A DNA stretch of 64,000 nt, taken from JBDSWU01 sp038230395. Its GTDB lineage: Bacteria; Patescibacteriota; Saccharimonadia; Saccharimonadales; UBA4665. The notes beneath the pieces are model-generated. The model was not told the origin of the DNA. It was given only the letters and a program-made list of their open reading frames with translations, and ran no database searches. Both the position numbers and the translations under genes were made by a program. Of the stretch, positions 1-9,002 are shown piece by piece. Position 1 is the first letter of the stretch; the number at the start of each line of letters is the position of its first letter. The stretch is taken from contig JBBRNI010000003.1 in assembly GCA_038230395.1 (NCBI GenBank), positions 1-64,000 on the forward strand. Reading direction: 5' to 3'.

Positions 1-151
1 ATAGGGCTCGAGCATTTGTCTTATGACCGTTTGCGTGCTTAGTGACACCGAAATATATTACACACTGACATCATGTTATTTGCCGAGGTGCCAGGCAGTA
101 GTTTTAAAGTTTTTTGATAAGTACTAACGTTTTTAGTACAATGTATTTACG

Positions 152-916
152 ATGAAAAACAAAAAAATTGGAGTGATAGCGGTAACTAGTGTTTTGGGGC
201 TTCTATTAATCGTTGGTGGTGGAATTTTAGTAGCTAATCACAAATCAGGCCCTAGTGCTCAGGAACTGGCTGACCAAGCAGCTACTAGAGCTAGTGACTC
301 AGCCTCACAAGCAGACACTTCTACCAATTACGCCCAAGCCGGGGCTAGTCAAGCCGTACCCATAGGTGGCACAGCTCCGGCTGCTGCTAAAGCCCCAGCC
401 CAAAGTAGCTCGACGCTGCGAGCAACCAGTAATGCCGGTACAGCAGGTATTGGTCAGCTAAACGCCACAAATCAGACCGGGGCCGCCAGTCAGAATCAAA
501 CTTCCAGGTCTTCTGGCGGTAGTACCCAACCTAATCCTTTCGACCCTACTACCTTCCAGCAGTATGTCAAATATAAGGACGACAAATCGGCGTTATTAGG
601 CGAAGCTCAGGCTGGAACTGGAGCTACACTGGAGGCTGGCAAAAAAGCTATTGTCTACTACCGTGGATGGCTAACAAATGGTACCCTATTTGATCAATCC
701 CGAGCTGACGCCAACGGCCAGCTACAATCATTTAGCTTTACCGTCGGAGCACACCAAGTTATTGCTGGCTGGGAGCAAGGCTTAGTTGGGATGAAAGTTG
801 GTGGCGTGCGTCTATTAATAGTTCCACCGGCTGTTGGTTACGGTGCTTCAAGCCAGGGGTCAATTCCACCTAATTCAGTTCTAGTCTTTCAAGTTCAATT
901 AGTTGACGTTCAATAA
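152..916 (+). CDS. Membrane-anchored FKBP-type peptidyl-prolyl isomerase
   Basis: A 254-residue protein. Residues about 8-28 form a hydrophobic signal or membrane anchor after MKNKK. Residues about 32-135 are a low-complexity Ala/Ser/Gln/Thr linker. Residues about 150-254 form an FKBP domain with the family signatures GTLFDQSR, VIAGWEQGLVGMKVGG and VGYGASSQGSIPPNS. The enzyme would isomerise Xaa-Pro bonds in secreted proteins on the outer face of the membrane; this role is family knowledge, and the location follows from the anchor. A TACAAT -10 box at 137-142 lies 9 nt before the ATG with no Shine-Dalgarno site, suggesting a very short leader. Confidence 0.9.
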   Translation: MKNKKIGVIAVTSVLGLLLIVGGGILVANHKSGPSAQELADQAATRASDSASQADTSTNYAQAGASQAVPIGGTAPAAAKAPAQSSSTLRATSNAGTAGIGQLNATNQTGAASQNQTSRSSGGSTQPNPFDPTTFQQYVKYKDDKSALLGEAQAGTGATLEAGKKAIVYYRGWLTNGTLFDQSRADANGQLQSFSFTVGAHQVIAGWEQGLVGMKVGGVRLLIVPPAVGYGASSQGSIPPNSVLVFQVQLVDVQ

Positions 917-932
917 AAGATCCCAATGGCGC

Positions 933-1832
933 TTACTGTGTTTCGGCAATGGCTTCAATGACACTAATAGGGTGGATGCTTGGAAAAAGTTCCGCTGAAC
1001 GCACATGCGTAACGACCATAGCGTTGCTCATACTGTGCACCATGATTCGGCCAATTTTAGCATGATTAGGTGGTGTAAATAAGTTCAGCCACCAGCCACC
1101 AAGCCACTCGGGCAAAAACGGTAGTCGAATAATGAACGGATGACGGCCAATTGAGTTAGCATATAGCTTGTATAAATCCTTATACGTAACGATGTCAGGG
1201 CCACCAATTTCGACAATCTCATGGTGAGTTACCTCAACAGTGGCTGCTTGTGTTAAGTATTCTAATGCGTCACGAAGTGCGATAGGTTGCGTGAGAGTTA
1301 TAGACCAACGGGGTAAGGTCATAATTGGAAGTTTGTGTACCAAATGTTCAATAATGTCATAAGAAATACTGCCTTTGCCAATGATCATAGATGCCCGAAG
1401 CTCAATAACTAATGGTAAATTTTCACGGAGTACCGTACCGGTGTTATGCCGGCTCAATAAGTGCGTTGATAGTTGATCATGATCATTACCTAGTCCGCCC
1501 ATAAAGACAACCCGCGGCACTCCGGCCGCGATGACGGCCGCACTGAAGCGATGTGCCGAGATTGTTTCTTGGGTATAAAAGTCTTTATTTTTTTGGCCCA
1601 TCATGTGGACGAAGAAATAAGCGACATCAGCCCCTATCATCGCCTCTGTCATTTGTTCCTCATCAAAAACATCAGCGTCAACAAGTGCAACACGTGGAGC
1701 ATACTGTGGGTCTACACTAATAGCTGTTGCGTGACGTGAGATAGCAACAATCTGGTTATCTGTAGAATCAAGCATATACTTAATCAGGTGTGTGCCAAGG
1801 AATCCAGAAGCACCGACAATTACAACAATCAT
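933..1832 (-). CDS. NAD(P)-binding Rossmann-fold protein (NmrA/atypical SDR type)
   Basis: 299 residues. The N-terminal GASGFLGTHL (residues about 7-16) is the glycine-rich nucleotide-binding loop of extended or atypical SDRs, and the length fits NmrA/nucleoside-diphosphate-sugar epimerase-like proteins. The classical YxxxK catalytic pair is not obvious, so it may be a sensor, a quinone- or sugar-related reductase, or a complex assembly factor of the NDUFA9-like group. It is convergent with the FKBP gene. On the minus strand a TACACT -10 hexamer ends 7 nt before the ATG, so the mRNA is probably leaderless. The specific substrate cannot be told from sequence. Confidence 0.8.
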   Translation of the reverse strand: MIVVIVGASGFLGTHLIKYMLDSTDNQIVAISRHATAISVDPQYAPRVALVDADVFDEEQMTEAMIGADVAYFFVHMMGQKNKDFYTQETISAHRFSAAVIAAGVPRVVFMGGLGNDHDQLSTHLLSRHNTGTVLRENLPLVIELRASMIIGKGSISYDIIEHLVHKLPIMTLPRWSITLTQPIALRDALEYLTQAATVEVTHHEIVEIGGPDIVTYKDLYKLYANSIGRHPFIIRLPFLPEWLGGWWLNLFTPPNHAKIGRIMVHSMSNAMVVTHVRSAELFPSIHPISVIEAIAETQ

Positions 1833-1898
1833 AGATCTTAGTGTAGAGCATTTGTAGCCATAAGCGATAATTTAAATAGTTTAGGATAAAATACTAAC

Positions 1899-3116
1899 AT
1901 GTACCGCCTAGAATACTCAAAACCAACATTCAGGCGCCGGGTTTTGATAAGCCTAGGCCCCCCAGTTGTCGTTATGAGCGTGGCACTCGGCTTATGGCAG
2001 GCACGGCAGCAGCCACAAATTCCAAGAGCTATAAATGTAAGTTCAAATGTATCAAGTGCAGCCAAAACCAGCATTACACCACAAAGCATAAAAGGACGTT
2101 ACCTACTAAATGGTACGGTTACCTGGGCTCGAGCCGTCGAGAAAATATCCAACGGTGATTACAATCAACCATTTAGTATGCTCGATACATTCAATCGGAG
2201 CCAATATGACGCCTGGTCAACCGACTTTGAATGCCCTATTACTAATAATGTTGTGGCTTATCAGTATCAGATCGACAAACTTATTTTTAATTGTAGGCCC
2301 GAATTCTTACCAGCAGCCACTAAGTACTTCAACATTTTTGATTTAGCCAATAACCATACCGACAACCAAAATGGGGAAGTTGGCCTAGCCGAAACGCGAC
2401 AGCACCTCAAGGACGCAGGTGTGCAATACTTCGGCACTTTCGACGCGGCAGATTCACAAAATGTCTGTGAAGTCTTGGCGCTACCAGTTCGTATTCAAAA
2501 ATCAGATAAATCAGAGCAAAAAGCTGAGTTACCAGTGGCCTTTTGTGGCTGGCATTACTTCTACCGCAAGCCACGGCCCGGCGAAATTGCAGTTATGGAT
2601 AAATATGCCAAGGTGATGCCAGTATTCGCCTTCGCTGAAATGGGTGTAGAATACCACCCCAAAGCCGACGACACTCAGACCGAAATTGCCCACCAAATAA
2701 TCGATGAAGGGCCAGACTTCTTGATTGCCAATAACCCCCATTGGGTTCAAAACACAGAAGTTTACAAAGGTAAGCTCATTGTCTATTCGACCGGAAACTT
2801 TATATTTGACCAGCTGGACACCGAAACGCAGCGCAGCGTCAGTATCGACATTGGCCTGACCATACCATATGACGATAACGTAGCCAAATGGCTAGCTTTG
2901 GCGCCGTCATGCGCCGCCTATCATGACGATTGCCTTGAGCAAGCCACTCAGCAAAATCTCATAAAAGTCTCAGTCAAATATAACTACAGTGTTGTCGCAG
3001 GGCAAGGTGGATATAAACGTATCACGCACAAAGCTGACGCTAGCACGCAAGCTGCCGTTGAAGCTCGCACAAACTGGAGCCAAACCAGCGCCGCTTTAGG
3101 GCAAGCTGGACACTAG
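1899..3116 (+). CDS. CapA-like metallophosphatase-fold protein
   Basis: 405 residues with an N-terminal membrane segment (about 17-32) and an extracytoplasmic domain related to CapA/PGA_cap proteins of poly-gamma-glutamate export. Visible family motifs are DLANNHTDN (about 148-156), a GVEYHP segment, NNPHWVQ and STGNFIFDQ near residue 300. These correspond to the NNH, HxG-E, HPH and GNF blocks of the calcineurin-like CapA fold, though the second and third blocks are altered. It could handle an anionic cell-surface polymer, but no capB/capC partners are nearby. TAAAAT at 1887-1892 ends exactly 6 nt before the ATG, predicting a leaderless transcript. Confidence 0.8.
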   Translation: MYRLEYSKPTFRRRVLISLGPPVVVMSVALGLWQARQQPQIPRAINVSSNVSSAAKTSITPQSIKGRYLLNGTVTWARAVEKISNGDYNQPFSMLDTFNRSQYDAWSTDFECPITNNVVAYQYQIDKLIFNCRPEFLPAATKYFNIFDLANNHTDNQNGEVGLAETRQHLKDAGVQYFGTFDAADSQNVCEVLALPVRIQKSDKSEQKAELPVAFCGWHYFYRKPRPGEIAVMDKYAKVMPVFAFAEMGVEYHPKADDTQTEIAHQIIDEGPDFLIANNPHWVQNTEVYKGKLIVYSTGNFIFDQLDTETQRSVSIDIGLTIPYDDNVAKWLALAPSCAAYHDDCLEQATQQNLIKVSVKYNYSVVAGQGGYKRITHKADASTQAAVEARTNWSQTSAALGQAGH

Positions 3117-3209
3117 AGTATTGTGATAAATATAACACTTTCAAGCTAGGGACTCTTTTGCTGTTGAGTATATAGTCGGTATTAGCCCCTTAAAATAAAG
3201 AAAGCTGAC

Positions 3210-3446
3210 ATGTCATCCTTTGAAAGTTATTCATTAAAACCAAGAGCTGGTCTAGGACTAGAACAACATTTAGAAGATATTAAATCGTCTATCGACCAAG
3301 CAAGAGAGCATCTTAACAGCCTCCTTGCACAACAGGTTCTATTGCGTGAAGTCTTAGATATTCCGACAATCGGGCAACAGCCGGAAGTGATACAAGCAGA
3401 AGAGCAGCAAGCAACAGTGTTCATTTCTGTTATCAGTGCGGCTTAA
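3210..3446 (+). CDS. Small coiled-coil hypothetical protein
   Basis: 78 residues, not recognised. The middle (about 18-50) is charged and heptad-like, including EQHLEDIKSSIDQAREHLNS, and probably forms one long amphipathic helix. The C-terminus is short and hydrophobic. A purine-rich AAAGAAAG lies a few bases upstream of the ATG, and TAAAAT is just before it. It precedes the pseudopilin operon but is separated from it by that operon's own TATACT promoter, so no functional link can be claimed. Confidence 0.5.
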   Translation: MSSFESYSLKPRAGLGLEQHLEDIKSSIDQAREHLNSLLAQQVLLREVLDIPTIGQQPEVIQAEEQQATVFISVISAA

Positions 3447-3510
3447 TATCATAATCAAGCGCTTAGGCAGTAGCCGAAACAGATCATAACGCGGTATACT
3501 GTGCCTAAGC

Positions 3511-3993
3511 ATGACCATTATACATTCGTCAATATATAGGCGGCCATTAACAAAGCTCACCAACAGCGGTTTTAGCATAGTCGAGCTGCTGATTGCTTGT
3601 GTTGTAATGCCTATCGTGGTAGCCAGTACTGTCTCGGCCTACAACGCCGCCGCTCACATATATAACGTTACTCGACAGCTCAATGAAATGTACGCCGTGC
3701 TCAGTGCTTGCCCAGAGCTTGATAGGGCTTTAGAGTTCAGCTCGCTCACCAGCAGCAATAACTGTTACCCAAATAACGTCTTCTCGCGTGAAGATGGTAG
3801 TACGGCGACAGTCACGTACTATCCCGTACTCACATTGACGGACACCCCGAGTTTGCCCGCCTCAGACCCATTACAAGCTATTCCAGACTCAAAAGTAATA
3901 TCGGTCAGCGTCGCCTATCCGTCGCCAAACGGTAGCCTACCGCCATTGCAACTACGTATGCTCATTACTCGTAACGGAATTGGACAGCAGTAA
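3511..3993 (+). CDS. Type IV pilin-like prepilin (pseudopilin)
   Basis: 160 residues with a classic class III signal: a short basic leader, then GFSIVELLIACVV (glycine before the cleavage site, Phe+1, Glu+5) and a hydrophobic stretch at about residues 20-45. The rest is a small globular domain with a Cys pair (about 70 and 86) that could form a pilin disulfide loop. It is the first gene of a three-gene operon of minor pilins, probably for type IV pilus tip assembly or DNA uptake. A TATACT box at 3495-3500 lies 10 nt before the ATG. Confidence 0.85.
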   Translation: MTIIHSSIYRRPLTKLTNSGFSIVELLIACVVMPIVVASTVSAYNAAAHIYNVTRQLNEMYAVLSACPELDRALEFSSLTSSNNCYPNNVFSREDGSTATVTYYPVLTLTDTPSLPASDPLQAIPDSKVISVSVAYPSPNGSLPPLQLRMLITRNGIGQQ

Positions 3994-3995
3994 CT

Positions 3996-4799
3996 ATGGG
4001 TGTCATATTTATGCGAAGAGACGACCAAACTATTCATAGCGCTGGCTTTACGCTTGTTGAGCTGTTAGTAGTTATTAGTGTTTCAGGTATTATGATGACC
4101 GTTATTACTGGCTTCGCGCTGCGCTACTGGGGCAAAACTATTAGCCTTAGCAACAATCAACAGACATTGGTATCTCGCCTAAACGCTGGTGATTATTTGC
4201 GAGCTGGCGTTGATTCAGCTTCAGGATTAATTACTCAAAATAACCTGCCTGATGCACATGTAGGTAAGCCAGATCTATCTGATGGTACGGGTACTCACTG
4301 GCTAGTAATCCATGCGATTCCCGCTACAGTCGTTAACGGTGGAGCTGGGACTTATACGCCACTAATCTACTATAACCGCCCTAGTATCGATACCTCTAAA
4401 AATATAGTCATGAATGGCACCATCCCTTATGAGGATGATGTCATACTGTACATGAATGGCACCACCAAACAACTATTAGCCAGGGTTATTGCTAACCAAT
4501 ATGCACCTAGTAATTCTGCTCGCACAACTTGTCCACCAGATTCGGCCACAAACACCTGTCCGGCTGATAACGTGATAGCTAGCGACGTCAGCAGCGTCGG
4601 TATGCGCTACTTCTCCCGTTCGGGGAATACCATCGACTACACTTCCATAATTGACCCTGGCACCGGTCAGTACATCGGACCAGACTATCCATCAGTTGAA
4701 ATTGTTGAATTTAACATCCAGCTGTACCATAAAGCCCAGTTTCATAATGCACAAGACACTACGAACCAAACCGTCATTCGGGTGGCGTTAAGAAACTAA
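3996..4799 (+). CDS. Type IV pilin-like prepilin, PilW/GspJ-like
   Basis: 267 residues with the prepilin motif AGFTLVELLVVISVSG (Glu+5 present) and one N-terminal hydrophobic helix at about 18-42, followed by a large Thr/Asn-rich domain. Length and position, between a small pilin and a PilX-like protein, fit a minor pilin of the PilW/GspJ type. The gene starts 2 nt after the previous stop, so it is translationally linked. An in-frame ATG at 4011 is an alternative start that leaves the prepilin motif intact. Role inferred from family and operon. Confidence 0.83.
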   Translation: MGVIFMRRDDQTIHSAGFTLVELLVVISVSGIMMTVITGFALRYWGKTISLSNNQQTLVSRLNAGDYLRAGVDSASGLITQNNLPDAHVGKPDLSDGTGTHWLVIHAIPATVVNGGAGTYTPLIYYNRPSIDTSKNIVMNGTIPYEDDVILYMNGTTKQLLARVIANQYAPSNSARTTCPPDSATNTCPADNVIASDVSSVGMRYFSRSGNTIDYTSIIDPGTGQYIGPDYPSVEIVEFNIQLYHKAQFHNAQDTTNQTVIRVALRN

Positions 4800-4812
4800 G
4801 GAAATTCAATAT

Positions 4813-6252
4813 ATGCATATGACAATCCGCAATTCTCAGAACAATCAGCGCCCCGATCAACAGGGTATGATTTTGGTGGCCATATTAGGGATTATGGTGT
4901 TCTTGAGCATCATATTAATTGGAGTATTCGGGTTGGCTACGGCCAACCTCAACCGCGCTCAGGGCAGGGTACTGCTGCTCCAGTCACAATACGCCGCGGA
5001 ATCTGGGGCCGACGCCGCGATTGCTATTCTTAATAGCGGCAATATTACCTATACCGGCTCTGCCAGCGAGGTTACTGTACTCAGCAGCGGTAATTATAAA
5101 GCTACCTATACCGTTGCAGTCGCCAGCGGAAGTAGTTCAAAAGAACGTTTACTAACAGCCGTTGGGCGCGTTTACTTTCCTCAAAACTCAGCCACAGCCA
5201 AGTATAAACGAACCATCCGTGTAACCACACAGCGAAGCTCATCGAGCACAGCTTCCTCAGTTCTCAGTCGAAACATTTTGGCACTCGATAGCGGTATCAA
5301 AAACCTACACGCTAAGGACATCTATGTAAACGGCTTTATTAGCATGGCAAAAAACACGACTAATCTTGTAGCCGAGAACATCACTGTGGCCGGAAAGAAC
5401 ACCGGGTCAACGAACTGCTCGATCGGCGGTACGGGTAACCTAGTGAAACCTAGTAGTTTTACCACCGCAGGACAAACAAAAACTAACATAAATGTAGCTT
5501 ATAATAACTGTATATCTCCACCCGGCAATAGCAGCAACGCCAACTTTACTGTCGCGGCTAACCAAAGCAGTATTACCACGGTACAATCGCTGTACATACC
5601 TTGGTCACAGTACATGGATAATAGTTATGGTAACGCTCCTTCGGGTTGTAACGATTGGACTACAGGCGTCTCACCACGGAAAATTCCAAATACACTCGGT
5701 AGTAAAAATACGCATTACCCTGATAGTACAAGTACTGTCAGCAGCACTTGCGGCACTAACGGTGACTTAAGCCTCGGATCAAATCAGTACAATATAACGG
5801 ATAATGTACACGTTCGAGCTAATTTCTGCATGATAACTGCCTGCAGTCCAACGTTCTATAACCCCAATCCGACCATTGTCTATATGTTTATCGAAGGCGA
5901 CGTTAATTTCGCGTCATTGACAACAGCTTCTGGCAGTGGACCAATCGCCATTATCGTCTACGGATCAGACCCAGCCTCCAATGTTGGAGTTTGCCCATAT
6001 GGCGGAGCAGCATACTTAGGCAACAGTGGTACAACTTCCGCACCAACAATATATCTCTTGGCCTCGAATGGTATTTGTTTGGACAAAACTAAGTTTTCGA
6101 CAAGCCCAGCGCTTGGTGGTATTGGGGGCAAAAATATTTATATTTCTACTAATCCAGGTTCGCCATTTGACTTGACTATTGACCCTAATTTTCCGGTTGC
6201 TCAAATACCAACAGACCTGACTTGGCGGGCGGTTCGCTACCAAAAACTGTAA
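4813..6252 (+). CDS. PilX-like minor pilin / adhesin
   Basis: 479 residues. The N-terminus has QQGMILVAILGIMVFLS, a prepilin-like helix that lacks Glu+5, as is usual for PilX/GspK tip subunits, followed by AESGADAAIAIL, a common PilX feature. Residues about 130-479 are a long Ser/Thr/Asn/Gly-rich region with scattered cysteines that looks beta-rich and surface-exposed. It is the last gene of the pseudopilin operon and probably forms the tip or an adhesive component. No prepilin peptidase or assembly ATPase is in this window. Confidence 0.78.
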   Translation: MHMTIRNSQNNQRPDQQGMILVAILGIMVFLSIILIGVFGLATANLNRAQGRVLLLQSQYAAESGADAAIAILNSGNITYTGSASEVTVLSSGNYKATYTVAVASGSSSKERLLTAVGRVYFPQNSATAKYKRTIRVTTQRSSSSTASSVLSRNILALDSGIKNLHAKDIYVNGFISMAKNTTNLVAENITVAGKNTGSTNCSIGGTGNLVKPSSFTTAGQTKTNINVAYNNCISPPGNSSNANFTVAANQSSITTVQSLYIPWSQYMDNSYGNAPSGCNDWTTGVSPRKIPNTLGSKNTHYPDSTSTVSSTCGTNGDLSLGSNQYNITDNVHVRANFCMITACSPTFYNPNPTIVYMFIEGDVNFASLTTASGSGPIAIIVYGSDPASNVGVCPYGGAAYLGNSGTTSAPTIYLLASNGICLDKTKFSTSPALGGIGGKNIYISTNPGSPFDLTIDPNFPVAQIPTDLTWRAVRYQKL

Positions 6253-6372
6253 CCAGTAATCGCTAATAACTAGGAACAGGCGCGCAATAGCTTCATATAA
6301 ATTACTGTAGAATCATTTATCAAACAATACGCCAAATTACATTGATGTTTATACAGTTGTAATTCCACGAGC

Positions 6373-6396
6373 TTGCCACTAGAAATGGCAATTATT
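6373..6396 (+). terminator. Possible hairpin terminator after the pilin operon
   Basis: TTGCCA at 6373-6378 pairs with TGGCAA at 6386-6391 across a 7-nt loop and is followed by TTATTA. The stem is short and the T-tract weak. It sits about 120 nt beyond the pilin operon, in a 223-nt stretch (6253-6475) where I see no gene. Confidence 0.35.
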
Positions 6397-6475
6397 AAAT
6401 TCTACAATTAGCATGTAGCATAAGTTTCAAGAAGGATACTCTGATCATTAGCTATTATGGCACGATCAAGCTACT

Positions 6476-6706
6476 ATGATTTTCGCAATGGGCCTGCAGC
6501 TAGTGCTTCCTTATCATTTCGTCCCTGGCTCACGCATCTTACTAATGGGGTTAGAAGCAATACTGCTTATAGCCATGAGCGCTCAGTCCTACTGACACAA
6601 AATTCCTATGATTCATCGGGCAAAAGTGTTGATGCTTGGGCAATCTTTGATTTCTTTTGTCACTATTGCATTAGTGGTCACCCATGCTGTTAACATTCTC
6701 AGTTAA
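6476..6706 (+). pseudogene. Decayed small multi-TM membrane protein with an in-frame TGA
   Basis: Reading from ATG 6476 gives a hydrophobic segment (LVLPYHFVPGSRILLMGLEA) that ends at TGA 6593-6595. The same frame then continues without another stop through MIHRAKVLML and a second hydrophobic helix (SLISFVTIALVVTHAVNIL) to TAA 6704. Two helices with an Arg-containing junction resemble the N-terminal half of roughly 200-residue four-TM proteins common in bacteria. TGA is an ordinary stop elsewhere in this window, so this looks like a nonsense-mutated and C-terminally truncated remnant. A 78-codon ORF in another frame (6457-6693) overlaps it and has no coding character that I trust. Confidence 0.42.
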
Positions 6707-6712
6707 TTAGGG

Positions 6713-7660
6713 TCAGTCAAAGTAATGCCGACACGTTGCATAGACAAATATAGGACCACTGACAGCCAGCGGTAACCAATAGCTGATTAGTCGATAAACC
6801 AACACTGCAGCCAGGGCAGTGGGACTAGTAATATGATAAGCTACCAAACCGGCGACTAGGCCAGCTTCAACACCGCCAAGACCGCCTGGTGTTGGAGTGG
6901 CACCGCCAACGCCAAAACCAAAAGTAAATATAAGTAAAGCTGCCACAAAGCTAATGCTGGCGTGCACGGCTAGCACACACAGCCAGAAGGCCATGACATT
7001 AGCCAAAGTTAAGCATATCTGTAGGGTTAGTGCAGAAATAACAGCAAATGGCCGCCTGCGGAAACTACCAAGTTGTGTGGCAAGTGATCGCATATTTGTA
7101 GTAATTCTTAGTCGAAGTTTAGGTAATACCAGAATGATAACTGCAACCAAGACTGCTGCTGCAGCTAGAATGTACCAAAATTTTGCTCCAATATGTATGG
7201 GTACCGCATGACCATGGAAGACAGTTGTTAAAGTAATTATCAATAGACCGTGCCCAATAAGTCCAAGACTATTATTAGCAGCTACAACAGCCGCAGCTTG
7301 AGCTGTAGTGTGTTTTTGTTTGCGTAAATACCGATAGTTAGCTCCAATACCACCAATACCAGCAGGCAATAATCGGTTAATAAAATTAGCTGCTAGTTGC
7401 GCGGTAAGTGTACGTCTATATGACATATATTCGAAAGACAGTCGGTTATAAACTGCGGCGCCGCACAAAAAAGTCAATGCGACCATGCCTACAGCTATTA
7501 ATAATTGGCCGTAATACAAATCATGCAGGTGGCGCAAACTTTCTCTAAATACATGCAGTTGGGGCACAACCACGAATAGCGCGATAACTATAATCACTGC
7601 TGGTATAAGGCGTCGCACTTTTGTATAGTCGTAAATATGTTTATTAGTTTTTTCTGACAT
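6713..7660 (-). CDS. LPG synthase TM-domain / flippase-like membrane protein
   Basis: About 315 residues with 7-8 predicted membrane helices. The C-terminal segment GFGVGGATPTPGGLGGVEAG is the signature loop of the lysylphosphatidylglycerol-synthase TM (UPF0104) family, whose members move or modify lipids or lipid-linked sugars. The start is set at ATG 7660 (MSEKTNKH); an upstream in-frame GTG at 7678 overlaps the likely promoter region. A second family member lies at 15850-16719. The substrate is unknown; a lipid flippase or glycolipid-export role is inference. Confidence 0.82.
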   Translation of the reverse strand: MSEKTNKHIYDYTKVRRLIPAVIIVIALFVVVPQLHVFRESLRHLHDLYYGQLLIAVGMVALTFLCGAAVYNRLSFEYMSYRRTLTAQLAANFINRLLPAGIGGIGANYRYLRKQKHTTAQAAAVVAANNSLGLIGHGLLIITLTTVFHGHAVPIHIGAKFWYILAAAAVLVAVIILVLPKLRLRITTNMRSLATQLGSFRRRPFAVISALTLQICLTLANVMAFWLCVLAVHASISFVAALLIFTFGFGVGGATPTPGGLGGVEAGLVAGLVAYHITSPTALAAVLVYRLISYWLPLAVSGPIFVYATCRHYFD

Positions 7661-7749
7661 ATAAACTATATTGTGCACTGATAGCTGGTTGCTATCAAGT
7701 TAATTGTTTATACATAATTACTTGAGCTACAATTTACATTAGCAGTGAG

Positions 7750-7788
7750 TGTGATATCTCACAGCGATCCCTGTAAAATGTGTATAAT
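7750..7788 (+). promoter_or_regulatory. Crp/Fnr-like operator plus promoter of the sensor cluster
   Basis: TGTGA at 7750-7754 and TCACA at 7759-7763 form a dyad with a 4-nt spacer, the half-site spacing of Fnr-type sites with Crp-like half-sites. TATAAT follows at 7783-7788, placing the dyad centre near -38/-40 of the expected start. A Crp/Fnr-family regulator is encoded about 3 kb away at 10713-11405. The link between the two is inference. Confidence 0.45.
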
Positions 7789-7810
7789 TAAATAGGACAG
7801 AAAGGCGGTT

Positions 7811-8728
7811 ATGTCCAAACTGACAACAGCCATCAAGCAATACATAGTGCTAGCAAGTATTTACTTATCACTTGTGTTCTTCTTACCTGCCAATAAAATT
7901 GCCCAGCACAATTATCATCTATCATCAGTAAACTACCACGTACTATTGTTTGCGGTGATAGTACCACTGGTTGGTATTTGGTTCGGCGCCTTTTATAGTT
8001 ACGCGCGGCTTAGGCAGTATAGTGACGAGATCACTGATACCTCAGAAGGCCATGATTTTAACAAATTCAGCGTAGGTTTTACCTGGCTAGCCTGGGGGTC
8101 AATAATAACGGGGTTGACTTCGTTAATTCTTAAGTCCATTGCTAATGCTCACCCAAGCTTTTTGGCAACATCGATTATTATATCTAACTACTTGATTTTA
8201 TTAGTACCACTTGTGGCTTACAGCTATATAAGTAATGGTGCCCGCGGTCTAAATATCAAGGCCAGAATGACGATAACCGGGCAGGGCGCTAGAATACTTG
8301 TATTATTCTTTATAATTATTGGTGTGGCTTATTGCTACATTACCTTCAGGTACCTGAATCTGCACTCAGTAGGTTCGGATAACAACCCGTATTATCTTCC
8401 AGCTTGGCTGATGATACTTACTATAATTATCCCATTTTTGTACACTTGGTTTATTGGGCTATTGTCTGCCTACGAGATATATTTGTACAGCAAAAATGTT
8501 CAAGGGATTTTATATCAGAGGGCAATGCGGTTGTTATCAGGAGGTGTCACATCAGTAATAGCTAGCTCAATAGTTGTCCAATTTTTACGTTCAGCTGTTC
8601 CACGAACCGAACATCTTTCGCTCAATAGAGTATTAATTATCGTTAATATTGCTCATATTTTTATGGCGCTCGGATTCGCACTTATCAGTCTTGGCGCACG
8701 CCAACTACGCAAGATCGAAGAAGTATAA
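7811..8728 (+). CDS. Eight-TM membrane protein, possible sensor component
   Basis: 305 residues with eight hydrophobic helices at about 12-30, 40-65, 89-110, 117-141, 162-182, 199-227, 242-264 and 273-298, and short loops. I do not recognise a named family. A ribosome site AGAAAGGCGG precedes the ATG, and a TATAAT promoter lies at 7783. The following small ORF, PAS histidine kinase and receiver gene run in the same direction with tiny gaps, so this protein may be the membrane input or the effector of that signalling set. Confidence 0.75.
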   Translation: MSKLTTAIKQYIVLASIYLSLVFFLPANKIAQHNYHLSSVNYHVLLFAVIVPLVGIWFGAFYSYARLRQYSDEITDTSEGHDFNKFSVGFTWLAWGSIITGLTSLILKSIANAHPSFLATSIIISNYLILLVPLVAYSYISNGARGLNIKARMTITGQGARILVLFFIIIGVAYCYITFRYLNLHSVGSDNNPYYLPAWLMILTIIIPFLYTWFIGLLSAYEIYLYSKNVQGILYQRAMRLLSGGVTSVIASSIVVQFLRSAVPRTEHLSLNRVLIIVNIAHIFMALGFALISLGARQLRKIEEV

Positions 8729-8732
8729 GCCG

Positions 8733-9002
8733 ATGAATACCGAAAGTAACCAGCTTTACAAACAAGTCGTCCGAGTTACTCACGTCTACCTTGGACCGGC
8801 AGCTGATCGCTTCATCGCTCGCCAGGTACAGAACCATTTACATAAGCCACCAGAAGAGCTTTCGCAGACAGACTTACTTAAGCTAATCGATTGGATAAGG
8901 CTTGCTGTGTCTTTGCTAACAGAAGATAGCGAGATTATCGAAGAATACGCGCTTCAGCTCGAACGCCTAGCTAGGCCAACACATCAAAATAGGCAAGCGT
9001 GA
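8733..9002 (+). CDS. Small helical protein upstream of a histidine kinase
   Basis: 89 residues from ATG 8733, starting 4 nt after the preceding stop. It is mostly helical and charged (LLKLIDWIRLAVSLLTEDSE) with no membrane segment and no recognised domain. Its TGA overlaps the GTG start of the kinase gene in a GTGA arrangement, implying translational coupling and a shared function, perhaps as an adaptor for the kinase. Confidence 0.7.
   Translation: MNTESNQLYKQVVRVTHVYLGPAADRFIARQVQNHLHKPPEELSQTDLLKLIDWIRLAVSLLTEDSEIIEEYALQLERLARPTHQNRQA

Noticed and set aside
6593..6595. Use of TGA as a sense codon (code 25 as in Gracilibacteria)
   Set aside because: TGA is the natural stop of several clear genes here (for example the kinase-upstream gene at 9000-9002, purM, purF, the AtpI-like gene), so TGA is a stop codon.
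6457..6693. 78-codon ORF as a real protein
   Set aside because: Its translation has no recognisable character and is in a different frame from the hydrophobic segments that look like true coding remains.
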